Below, in pieces: positions 54,902 to 64,000 of a stretch of DNA of 64,000 bases (position 1 is the stretch's first letter; every line of letters begins with the position of its first letter). The notes below the pieces were generated by a model, which worked only from the letters and a program-made list of their open reading frames with translations, was not told where the DNA came from and did no database searches. The position numbers and the translations under genes were made by a program. The DNA comes from Xiphophorus maculatus (taxonomy: Eukaryota > Chordata > Actinopteri > Cyprinodontiformes > Poeciliidae). The stretch spans positions 12,861,463 through 12,925,462 of the forward strand of contig NC_036456.1 in NCBI RefSeq assembly GCF_002775205.1, given 5' to 3'.

Positions 54902-57900
54902 CTAGTCGCTGTCGCTTCCCCCCTTCAGCAGCCTCTTCCCACTGGAGGGCGCAGGAATCTCCTGTTTTATCTTGGGCCTAAAGGGAAAAGAAAGAAAACT
55001 TCATTGAACACCGATAAACATATCTTGTTCTCATCTTCATTTGTCATTGTGGTTTTTCCTGCAATAAAGTTATCTAGATCAAGGGAGCCCAACTCCAGTC
55101 CTCTTAACTCTTGGGAGTATCCCCTCTAGCGAGTCATTCAACTGATTCAAATGGTGGAGAAAGAGAGGCATCTAAAACCTGCAGGGTAGTTTAGAGCTTT
55201 AGGACTGGACATCTGATCTACAGTGTTCAGGTTATTCCTGCTGTGATCAGACACATTTCAGCACATCAGCCTCTAGTTTTTGTGTCCGCTTTTGTACAGG
55301 TTTCCATTTCTAAACTTCCCAACCCAAATGTATCAATTTTTCCAGCATTTTTCATAATATTCTAGACATTCAAGGCAAATGAATGGAAAGGTGAGGGGAA
55401 AGTTGAACTGCAATATTCACACTTTCTGAGTAACTCAGTTTGTGTCATTTTTAAACAAAAATTAACTTTAATTTGCCCATTTATGTTAAACGCCTGTGTG
55501 TGGTGCTTGTTTCGCCTCTTTCCTCAACTGCGACTGAAATCCTGACCTGAAGGAAAAACCTCGTGAGCTGCATCGTAACTGATGTAACCAAAGTCCAAAG
55601 ATAGTTTCAGTGTGTAGTCTACGGGACTTTCCTTACCCCGTTTTATCCATCAGTTCCAGACCGTCGTTGAGGCTCTTGAACCACAGATAACGATTACGGC
55701 CCCGGATCTGCAACAAAGTTAGAAAGTAAAAAAGTTACTTCATTCATCCTAATATTGTGATGTCATCCAGTTGCAGAAACAGGCCTTACAGAGAGAGTGT
55801 AAATCTCCTTGTCCTCATCCTCTCCACTAGAGGCAGACTTGGACTTTTTTGCGGTGGAGGTATCTGGAGCAGGAGCGCTCTCTAAAATGAAGAATGCTCA
55901 TGATAAGCGACAGATGGAATAAAACTTTAGTCTACTATACATACATATAAAACAATTTAAAAGCATACTTCTTTTCTTCGTCTGCTTAGTCCCACTTTTT
56001 TCCAGGTTTCCTTCCTCTGTCTTGCGGTCCCTGCCTGGACAGGCACAGACACGGACCTCGAAGCACCGCCTGCCCAACACCTCCCCCCTAAAGTTAAACA
56101 ACACCAAAAGGAAAAAGGTTTAAAAAAAAAAAACAACAAAAAAAACACATCAAAAGCTAAAAGAGAAATGAGAAATGTCTTTCAAATATATTCAAATAAA
56201 CCTTAACATGATGGTGGACTCCATTTATCAGCTTTAATAACATAAGACCCAAACCACTACAACTAACATCTTATGTACCAACAAAGACGGCGACTCACTC
56301 TGTGGTCTCCAGGGTCAGGATGGTGAGGATGGGCCTCCGGTTCATGCCTCCCATGCAGGAGCTGTTGCACATAAAGCTCAGAAGGATTGTGGTCATCTCG
56401 GATCCCAGCTGAAACAAGAAAACCGTACGCATGAAAAACTTCCTGGAGTCGTCAGATAGACAACAGTATATTTTGAGAAGCACCGATTTACTAAATGACT
56501 AATTGTAGCATCATAACTTTCCATTACTTGCATGGATCAAAGTTGTCTCATTTAGTCAAATATTCCCACATGCATTCATGTTTAGAGAGCCGATTTAACT
56601 GAATCTGTTTTTGTTTATAAAGCTCTGATATTTATACTTCTAAACTTAAAAATAAAAATCCTGCCTGTTTAATAAAAAGCTTAAAACTTTCTCTATAATT
56701 TATGCTGGTTCTTTTTCTGAGGCCCTGGACAAATCAGATTTAGTAAATCCAGAGTAAAATTAACGTCCAGAATTGTAAATAACTAGAATCCATTTTTTCA
56801 GATTAGACATCTGATCATGACTTTTAGATTAGAATTCTTTCACACATTTAATAAAATCTCCCATTAACGTAATGCACAAAGTGTAGAGTGATTCTCTCTG
56901 GGATACCTGTGGGCGTTCGTAGGGCACGGTCACGCTGTGCCTCCTGGTGTTTGGGTCCTCAAAGTATTGCGCCAGCTGGCTGCCCTCCACTCTGATCAGG
57001 TGACTCTTGTTGTCAGACACTGAGAAGAAGATTGCAGATAAAAAGCTGAATATTTCCACCTGTACATCACAAACAAACAAATACAACTCTTTAAAGGAAA
57101 AAAAGCTCCTTACAGTCTTCACTTTGGTGGTGTGGGCACCTCTTAACGACTTCTCCCACATGTTCAGTCTTCTTGTATACTGCAGTTGCTCTAATGACGG
57201 CACCCTGCGGAGGCTCCTCCTTAACCAAAACTCCAATTGGAGTCGTTTTTGCCAGCTGGCAGAACAGCTTCCCAAGTTTAACTGAGTACTAGCGAGACAG
57301 ACACAGGCATTCCCATCAGTGGTGCTGCTTACCAATGTGGATTCTGCTCACCAAAAACTTTACAACCTTAGCAAATTCTACCCAAACTGTTTACTAATCC
57401 TTGGTTCCAAAGAATTGGAGAATCGTTCCATCTCTCTCACCAAAAGCTGAGATAAATCAAACTTCTTCGTCATTTACTTTCAGCCCTTTCTGTTCTGAGG
57501 GACGCCTCTGCAGGAACATGTCCCGTCATGTCAGACCTGTGCATGGCAGCCGAGCTGCTCCTCTCACACAGCAGAGTACCGGTCGCAGGGGGGCGGGAGT
57601 TTCGCTCCAGACCACCCTAACTTCAGCTGAACCGGCCAACCGTGAGCCAGAGGCGATCAGTCAGTGAGGAAATACAAATGCCATTGGTTGGTTCAGGGCA
57701 GTGTCGGCCTCCGACCCTTAAACTTTAGCAAATCGCCACAATGAACGAGACACCGCCTGAATGCCACCGCAAGAGATTCGAAAGAATGGATTTTTGATGC
57801 GGAATCAAGGTAAGAATTTTTCTACACTGTTAATTTACAAAGTTTTAAATGGTTTGTGGCACTAGATAAGAATGTTTTAAATTAAAGCTTTTTCCTGACA

Positions 57901-58700
57901 GCTGAACTTTCATTTACTAAATTAAAATGAAGTAGTTTGAGCTTTGAAGAGGTTTTGTGGAGGGAAAGAGCGATATACAGAAATGTGGTGCTATAGAAAG
58001 CTCCTTTGTCTCAGATTTGAGGCTCCTTTCTGCTCCTCATCATGTTTGGTTGCAGAGAAAAATGTCCCAAAACATATAGTTTTTCAGCTAAAGTCATTTC
58101 TTATCACAAATTTAGAAAAAAAGGTTTCATATTTATAGGTTTTATACGTTATGGTGGGTTTGTACAGCTAAGATTTCAACAGATTAAAATGTGGAAAAGA
58201 AATAATGAGCAACTTACTGTGGAGGTGACACTTTTAGCTGTGCCCGAGTCATTAAATTCGAGATTGAACCCATGCTCCCCAGCATAATTAGAAATCGCTG
58301 GGACAGTTGGTGCAGTGGGCACATTTTTAGTTTCCTGCATAGTTTCCGGATCCTCCCAAAAATCCATATTTTGACTCTTTAAAAAAAACAAAAAAAAACA
58401 AAATGAAAAACAGAATTACCACAAAGAAAGGCTGAATCAAACTATATCCTCTTCATTTAATTTGATAAGTTTAATCTTTACTTTCTTCGCATGCTTACCA
58501 ACAATCCTTCTGGGGGGGGCAAAGACTCATTCTCAGTCGACAAAAACCTGAAAAAGCAAACGTACAAAGCTTAGTTCAATCGTAATCAAGTTAACATACT
58601 TTTAAATCGCCATGTAGAGTGAAAATGATATTTACACATTGTTCCATAAGTCATGGAAGGTGTCCTGACTCAAAGGCAGTGTGAGATCCGCCTCCTCCAT
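54902..58700 (-). CDS. tp53: Tumour suppressor p53
   Basis: This transcription factor halts the cell cycle or triggers apoptosis after DNA damage. Ten minus-strand coding exons join in frame to 342 residues: 58636-58700, 58499-58547, 58218-58376, 57114-57288, 56907-57019, 56299-56408, 55969-56087, 55790-55881, 55637-55707, 54902-54977. The N-terminal MDM2-binding helix reads TFHDLWNN (Phe, Leu, Trp present). The DNA-binding core has [16 protein letters not shown]-like [19 protein letters not shown] (zinc cysteines and the Arg248 equivalent) and [13 protein letters not shown] (Arg273 equivalent). A KKSK-type nuclear signal follows, then a tetramerisation helix, [19 protein letters not shown], and the C-terminus GGSDSD. 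All key contact residues are intact and no frame break is seen. The start follows a splice acceptor (58712), so exon 1 is non-coding, as usual for tp53. Confidence 0.98.
55081..55225. mobile_element. Decayed hAT-like MITE in a tp53 intron
   Basis: The left end GAGCCCAACTCCAGTCCTC and the right TTTAGGACTGGACATCTG resemble the inverted ends of the hAT-like MITEs in capg. An internal GAGGCATCTAAAACCTGCAG block supports this. Lies between the last two tp53 exons. Confidence 0.5.
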
Positions 58701-58711
58701 TCTCGCTTTCA

Positions 58712-60279
58712 CTGTGACGGCAAAGGAGGAAATAAAAACTTCATGTGACAATGAGGTGTACGGCGCTCCAATCAAAAATGACAAGTCTATGCTTTGCCAG
58801 TTTTGTTATAGTTTCACAGTAATGCTAAAAACAATATTCACATTAAAAAAAGAAAAAAAAAGTTAGAAAAAAATCCAACATTAAATATTTATTGTTAAAT
58901 ATTTTAACAGCGTTGTATAAAAATCTGGTTTACACAGAAGCAGTTATCATTTCTGTTAACATAAACATGACATTTTATGTCATCATTTTAATGAACAGAA
59001 ACATTGTAATTATAGCTGAAATTTTAATAAACAAAACCCAGTTTTGTCTGAAGATATGTAGACTAAAAAAAGGATTAATTATGTGATTGCATTTTAAGTG
59101 CTCATAAAAATATGAACCTTGAATTCACCTTCAGCGTTTAGCATTTAAGACATTAAATTGACCATTTTTGAGCTAAAGGGTCTCAGCTTTTCAAAGGTTT
59201 TAATGTGAAACGGAGCAATAAATGACTTTCTAACCTACACAAATAATTATTTCAACAAACTTTAAATCAAAGTCATCAGTTTTGACATATTTCTATGCGT
59301 TTGTGCTACATAAAAACATTTCAGGGAAACATTGAGGCAACTCTGCACTCAACCAGAGTCACCAAGTTAGTTTTATTGATTTGTTTCAATTGCACCTTTT
59401 AAAAAAAGAATAGAATAACTTTATTCATCCCAGCAGGGAAATTATTTCGCAGTTACAGCAGCATAGAGACAAGACACACAACATCCACCACTGAGTAGCA
59501 ATTGTAGACAAAATAAAAATATAACATGCTGTCAATATAAAAAGCAGCTTAGAGCAGTCCTTGCAAAGATTAAAAAAAAATGCAGATACAGAATGTATAT
59601 GTAAATATATGTACAGCAAGTGTGCCACAGTGCAGTTGTGCGAAATTGGACTGATTAGTGCAGAACAATGGTTTAGCTTTTATTGTACAGTGAGATGGCA
59701 TGTGGCAGGAAGACCTAGTACTTTTCAGATTTGTAAAGAAAAATAAAAAGACTGTTCGAAAAAGTGTTGGTAAAAATGAAACACTTCGCCAGTCCGCCTC
59801 ACAATGAGTCCAAAACAGGTAGGCCTTAAAGCCGCAACTCTAAAGCTAACGAAACCGCAAGTTAACGTCTTGAATTTTCGGCGTTTTTTATTCCCGCAAT
59901 TCAGGTTTTAATGAACCCTACAGCTCTCAGCAGCATTAACACATTACTCATTGCATATCTTTTTAATAAGACGGACGTTAGCTTTCCTTGAATGAGGCTA
60001 GCACAGGTGGTCGATAAAACCACAGTTTACACACGAAGAAAAAAAAAATCTATAGGCTAAAACACAATGTAGCCATGGAAAGAGCCACCGTACAAAACAT
60101 TCAGCACAGAGTCCTTTTACATTCATCTTTACATTTTAGTATTCGTGTTAGCATAAGCGGCTAGCTACGTTTGCTAGACGACTTTTCCGACAGCTAGCTT
60201 AAACTGCTACAAAACTTCCCAACTGCCAAATAGGAAGTTGCGCTAAAAAGAACAACGAGTTTACCGCATTTAACTCTAC
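58712..60279 (-). other. tp53: tp53 intron 1
   Basis: AT-rich intron between the first coding exon and the probable non-coding first exon. Contains a dispersed repeat near 59395-59720 and otherwise nothing recognised. Confidence 0.5.
59395..59720. mobile_element. Dispersed retroposon-like repeat
   Basis: AATAACTTTATTCATCCCAG followed by GGGAAATTATTTCGCAGTTACAGCA and a simple A/T-rich tract resembles a common teleost retroposon end. Family not assigned. Confidence 0.4.
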
Positions 60280-60520
60280 CTCACACAGCAGGATCTACCG
60301 TGGTGCGGCCACCGCGCAGAGATGTTGACTCACAATGTACTTTTTAGGGGAAAGCCTCCAATTATCCTGTGAACTTCCAAAATATTTTGAAGTGACTGCA
60401 GCACGTTGTCGGGGAATCCCACTTTAAAAAAAACAAAAGGGAGATGGATGAGAGGTTATCTTCAAGAGCGGTCCAATCAGAGCGTAGACGGGGGAGGGAC
60501 TTATGTTTTGTGGTCCAATC
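60280..60520 (-). promoter_or_regulatory. tp53: Probable tp53 first exon and promoter with paired CCAAT boxes
   Basis: On the minus strand a donor-like GTGTGAG|GTAGAG lies at 60280. A second possible donor (CACG|GTAGAT) lies about 20 bases upstream. Two GTCCAATCAGAG copies occur about 38 bases apart around 60471 and 60511, next to a GGGGGAGGG stretch. CCAAT pairs and GC-rich sequence without TATA fit a housekeeping promoter, and they read CCAAT on the plus strand, so divergent transcription is possible. Inferred from motifs. Confidence 0.4.
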
Positions 60521-60920
60521 AGAGAGCCGACTGCTGTGCGCAGGACCAGCTAACATGGCTACCCAATGCTAAAGCGATCCAAGATGTTTTTCAATCCCGG
60601 TACCGAAGGCATAAATGTTTTAGGTAGGAAAACCGTGTTTGGTGACTGACTTTTATGTCTGTCAGGCTTAAGTGACAAAAGCTGGAGAAAGACCGATTCT
60701 CTTGGCGTTTAAAATAACACAAAACAGCGTAATAAGACCTCGTTTATTTAATTACTTTACAATTTTGTAAACAACAGCTGTCGATTAAACTGAATGTTAC
60801 AACCTTGACATGGTTATATGAGTTGTTTTTACCGAGAAATCGATCAGAAGCGCCGTGGAAATGATCAGATCCGTCTGATCCCGCCTCTCTGGCTGCAATG
60901 CGCGCTCCCGACACCAGGGG

Positions 60921-61217
60921 GGACAGATTTTCACAGCGGGAACAGATTTTCACAGGGGGGACAGATTTTCACAGGGGAACAGATTTTCACAGGGGGAACA
61001 GATTTTCACAGGGGGGACAGATTTTCACAGGGGAACAGATTTTCACAGGGGGGGACAGATTTTCACAGGGGGAACAGATTTTCACAGGGGGGACAGATTT
61101 TCACAGGGGGGACAGATTTTCACAGGGGGAACAGATTTTCACAAGGGGGAACAGAATTTCACAGGGGGAACAGATTGTCACAAGGGAACAGATTTTCACA
61201 GGGGAACAGATTTTCGC
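60921..61217. repeat. 18-19-bp minisatellite, 16 copies
   Basis: Tandem unit ACAGATTTTCACAGGGGG with copy-to-copy differences mostly in G-run length (so unit length drifts between 17 and 20) and A/G at the junction. I count 16 copies of the ACAGATTTTCAC core or its one-base variants. It starts about 550 bases upstream of the tp53 promoter. Confidence 0.93.
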
Positions 61218-61439
61218 ACAAGACCTCTACCGAAGGCACACATGTTACAAAAATGAATCAAAACTCTGAGCTCTCGAAGGAGACAGAGAGACAATTGGAT
61301 GACTTAAATGAAAAGATGTATGATGTAAGATTAATTTTGAAAGAACCGAGAAGGATGTCCGCTGACAATAATTTAGTTCTAGTACTGGAGAATCATCTTA
61401 AAGATGCCCGTTTTAAAGCTATCAGTATAAAATTCAGAC

Positions 61440-61473
61440 AGCGGCCCTTGAGGACTGGAGTTTGACACCCCTG
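61440..61473. mobile_element. Solitary hAT-like MITE terminus
   Basis: GCGGCCCTTGAGGACTGGAG and TTTGACACCCCTG match the right end of the 22140-22362 MITE. No partner end was found. Confidence 0.6.
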
Positions 61474-61867
61474 CTCTAGACCCTGAGCATTAGGGTAAAT
61501 ATTAGCCTAATATTTATGTTCACACTCACCTCCTATCATGCCGGTTTTATTGGCCCATTACTCTTTTTATTTTGTGAAGGAAGACAGACGACGACAAAGA
61601 CGAAACTCTGTCCTTTCGGACAATTTTTGGACTTTTCTGTGAGATGTGAATATAAATGTCAGGAATATAGATTTTTTTTTTTGCCCTCCATTGACGGGTA
61701 AATAAACATGCTGCCTTTTCTGTTTTCCTTCTTGCCTAATCTAGATCTGTGGGTGATCAACAGACTCTCGTTGGAATGATGTTAATATATTTAGATTAGG
61801 AGTGGTAGAGCTGTAGAAGAATGTGCCACACAGACAACTGATTAAAAACAAGTCCACTTTTTTATGC

Positions 61868-61871
<4 letters not shown>

Positions 61872-61963
<92 letters not shown>
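61872..61963. repeat. (TA)n microsatellite, about 46 units
   Basis: Uninterrupted TA dinucleotides for about 92 bases; able to form cruciforms and likely length-polymorphic. Confidence 0.97.
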
Positions 61964-61966
<3 letters not shown>

Positions 61967-61999
61967 TTGGCTGCTGTTTCAAGTTCATATTGGTGAGAT

Positions 62000-62500
62000 A
62001 TTTTCCAGGGTGTCCACACAACCTTAAGAAGTCTTAAATTCATGTATCTAAAATTAAAGACTGTCTGAAATTAATTGGAAAATGTAAAAGTTGGCCTTAG
62101 ATACGTTAATCACAGGTCTTAAACTTTGTTATTGCAGGACTATTTAATCTTGTATATTCAATGTAGTTCATTGTTCTCCGGCGCCTTTTATGTCGGGCAA
62201 AATTTGACTAGCTCGGAAACATCATTAGCGTTCGAGGCTACCGCTAACTAGCTGCTAATAAACACTAACTAGCTTTTTTGTGTGTATCATTGATAATGGC
62301 AAATTTATTGCCAGTCGACCTTCATTGTTGCCACTGGCTCACTTCTGCTACCAATTCGTATGATGCAATGTGCATTTTGTGCAAAAGAATGAAATAAAAA
62401 TGTGATTTTCTTTTGTACATTTCTGTTAGACGTCTTTAGTTTCATTCACAGTGGTTTTAAATAGTCTTAAATCTGAGTTGGTGAAACCGGCAGAGATCTC
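62000..62500. mobile_element. Possible decayed DNA-transposon repeat
   Basis: CCAGGGTGTCCACACAACCTTAAGAAGTCTTAAATT near the left and repeated TAGTCTTAAATCTGA-type sequence on the right resemble a widespread teleost non-coding repeat. Borders and family uncertain. Confidence 0.3.
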
Positions 62501-63184
62501 TGTTTTCATACAGAGGAATCCAAATCCTCTTTTCTCATCCAAAGAAGGTTTTGACATTAAACTGAATTTAAATGCTATTAATATTGTTGTGTTAATAAAC
62601 ATGTAAAGTTGGGGGTGTAGTTGTTAGCCAGGGTAATATGTATTAACAATTTTTCAGTCAGCTTTCCATAGGGTGACTCTTTGCTTGTCACCTCATGAGA
62701 AACACTTTTAATAAGAAAAAGTATGAATGGTATGAGCCAAAACTTTAATATACTGTATGCCTAATGTATTTGAATGTCATTGGTGTCAGACTTGGTTACA
62801 GTCAAATTGATACTAAAAGAAACATGTATAATGACAGCTATGTGAAATTCTGCAAAAACTTAGCAAACATATTTGCAAAATGATGCTTGACAGAGTGGGA
62901 TGTTTTGTGGACCTTCCCTCTCCCCCAAAAAATTTGTTTTCAGTTACAAAAAGTAAAAATGAATGCTGTATATTTAATTTGTGGGGGAAGCAGGTTTTCA
63001 AATCCTCCCCTCTCAAGAAGTTTTGGTAAAAAAAAAAAAAAGTGCCATAAAAAAATCAGGTGTTATTCAGCACATGGTCAGCAAAATACCCAAGTTGACA
63101 TCTCCTTCTTGCATGTTGCTACTTATTGAAATCTTTTAATTTTCTGTTCATGCAGGCTGGATGATGTCACCTCCCATCAATTAC

Positions 63185-63757
63185 CTCTTCAGCTGTAACA
63201 AGGAACTTCAGCAGCTCCGAAGCTGCAGTTGCACAGAGCCGTTTGTGTAACTCTGCTGGTGGCTGGTCACCAACGGTGGAGCCACGCCCACAGAGTTCTG
63301 TCCCAGTCTTGGATCGCGTCCATCTCTGTGAATGCAAAGCGTTGATTAGTTCCACTTCGGGGGGACAGCTGGATGTTTGACCTTAGTGAAAGTGCTGATG
63401 GAGTCACAGAGTTGTCTCTGAATCTGTTCCAGGACGGCACAGAAACTCATAGAGACAATAGTCATGGCTAACAGACCATTAGTTTTATTTTTATAACGCT
63501 GTTGTGTAAGGCTGTAATAATCCCTTGCCAAGTGTAATTTAATACTTTAGTCATCGTTTACCACCCAGTGACACGGAGGCGTTGAAAGATACCCAGACTT
63601 TAATTTGCTAACCTCCACGTCAGAATTTTGATAATATTCAATGCTGTTATGAAACTTCATAACCCATGATGAAAATATGCTTTTATTAAAACTAAACCTT
63701 TCATTTCTGCTTCGCTCTGCAGAAATTTACGTCCTTCTGGTTGTGTCCGGCTTCTTC
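63185..63757 (-). CDS. Weak candidate exons of an unrecognised minus-strand gene entering from the right
   Basis: Three segments have good splice borders and compatible phase: 63731-63757 (CTTTGCAG acceptor, GTAAAT donor; EEAGHNQKD), a segment ending at 63382 (CAVLEQIQRQLCDSISTFTK, then GTCAAA) and 63185-63325 (ATTCACAG acceptor, GTAATT donor; 47 codons including PPAELHKRLCATAASELLKF). The last two join in phase 0. The predicted peptides look helical. The upstream border of the middle piece is not clear and I recognise no family; it may be chance or a pseudogene. Confidence 0.2.
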
Positions 63758-63849
63758 CTGCAAAGCAAGAGCAAATGTTATTTTGGTGTTTACTGTGTAT
63801 TAGGGATGCAAAAATAAATGTATATTAAAAAAAATCTTTTTTCTGTGCA

Positions 63850-64000
63850 CCACAAACGACTATGTCTCAATTTACAGCAAAGTATCCAGGTCCCAGGAAA
63901 GTCTTTGTGTTTCGTAACAGTAAATCCACAAACTTCAATGAACTTTCTATTGGATTTTTGTGTGACAAATCAAATAAGTGCATATGGAGTGGAAGATAAA
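63850..64000 (+). mobile_element. Tc1-like transposon end, running off the window
   Basis: CCACAAACTTCAATGAACTTT, ATTGGATTTTTGTGTGACAAATCA and the closing GGAGTGGAAG match in order the outer region of the same teleost Tc1-like type seen at 15456. Confidence 0.5.

Larger units (their letters stand above)
61474..63184. other. Intergenic DNA, no gene seen
   Basis: Holds a long TA repeat and a decayed dispersed repeat, listed separately. No supported exon. Confidence 0.45.

Noticed and set aside
60898-61269. Second-frame open reading frame with DFHRG/RFSQG repeats
   Set aside because: It is the minisatellite translated in another frame; two frames are open at once because the unit lacks stops, not because of coding.
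61741-62043. Minus-strand frame containing a long Tyr-Ile run
   Set aside because: It is translated TA microsatellite.

Overview
The window is vertebrate nuclear DNA, almost certainly from a teleost. Genes are split into many short exons with GT-AG introns. Intergenic DNA is AT-rich and full of decayed Tc1-like and hAT-like transposons, L2-type LINE pieces and microsatellites. The polr2a-to-tp53 neighbourhood matches the vertebrate segment that is 17p13.1 in humans. The p53 model of exactly 342 residues looks, from memory of family sequences, like that of a livebearing cyprinodontiform (poeciliid such as Xiphophorus or Poecilia). That species call is inference.

Layout, left to right. (1) 176-8653 (+): the last 21 coding exons of polr2a, from just before the catalytic NADFDGD loop to the full 52-unit C-terminal domain, then a 2 kb 3'UTR. 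(2) 10.7-21.3 kb: gene-poor DNA with a 17-bp minisatellite, Tc1-like relics, an hAT-like MITE with a perfect 8-bp target duplication, and two weak small ORFs. (3) 21316-27700 (+): capg, an actin-capping protein of the gelsolin family, complete in eight exons. (4) 30789-34832 (+): a 466-residue PRY-SPRY (B30.2) protein without RING or B-box; its N-terminal half is built from similar Trp-containing helices, one per exon. (5) 36525-40579 (-): a type II transmembrane C-type-lectin-like protein. (6) 44780-53783 (-): an 832-residue protein with a signal peptide, a C-type lectin domain carrying two large insertions (an Asp/Tyr/Asn-rich stretch and a mucin-like stretch), five fibronectin type III domains and a short tyrosine-bearing tail. 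(7) 54902-58700 (-): tp53, complete coding sequence in ten exons, with a probable non-coding first exon and CCAAT-box promoter near 60.3-60.5 kb. (8) 60.5-64 kb: an 18-bp minisatellite, a long TA repeat, mobile-element relics and weak minus-strand exon candidates.

Functionally the window joins housekeeping and guardian genes (RNA polymerase II, p53, actin capping) with a small cluster that looks immune-related: a B30.2 protein and two lectin-like receptors, apparently inserted between conserved neighbours. The most novel-looking item is the lectin-mucin-FN3 gene. Its splice phases close perfectly over eleven exons. It also has an in-frame hydrophobic segment of transmembrane length just upstream of a strong splice acceptor, so one alternative splice could switch it between secreted and membrane forms. 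All gene models come from reading splice sites and phases by eye; no alignment or search was run.
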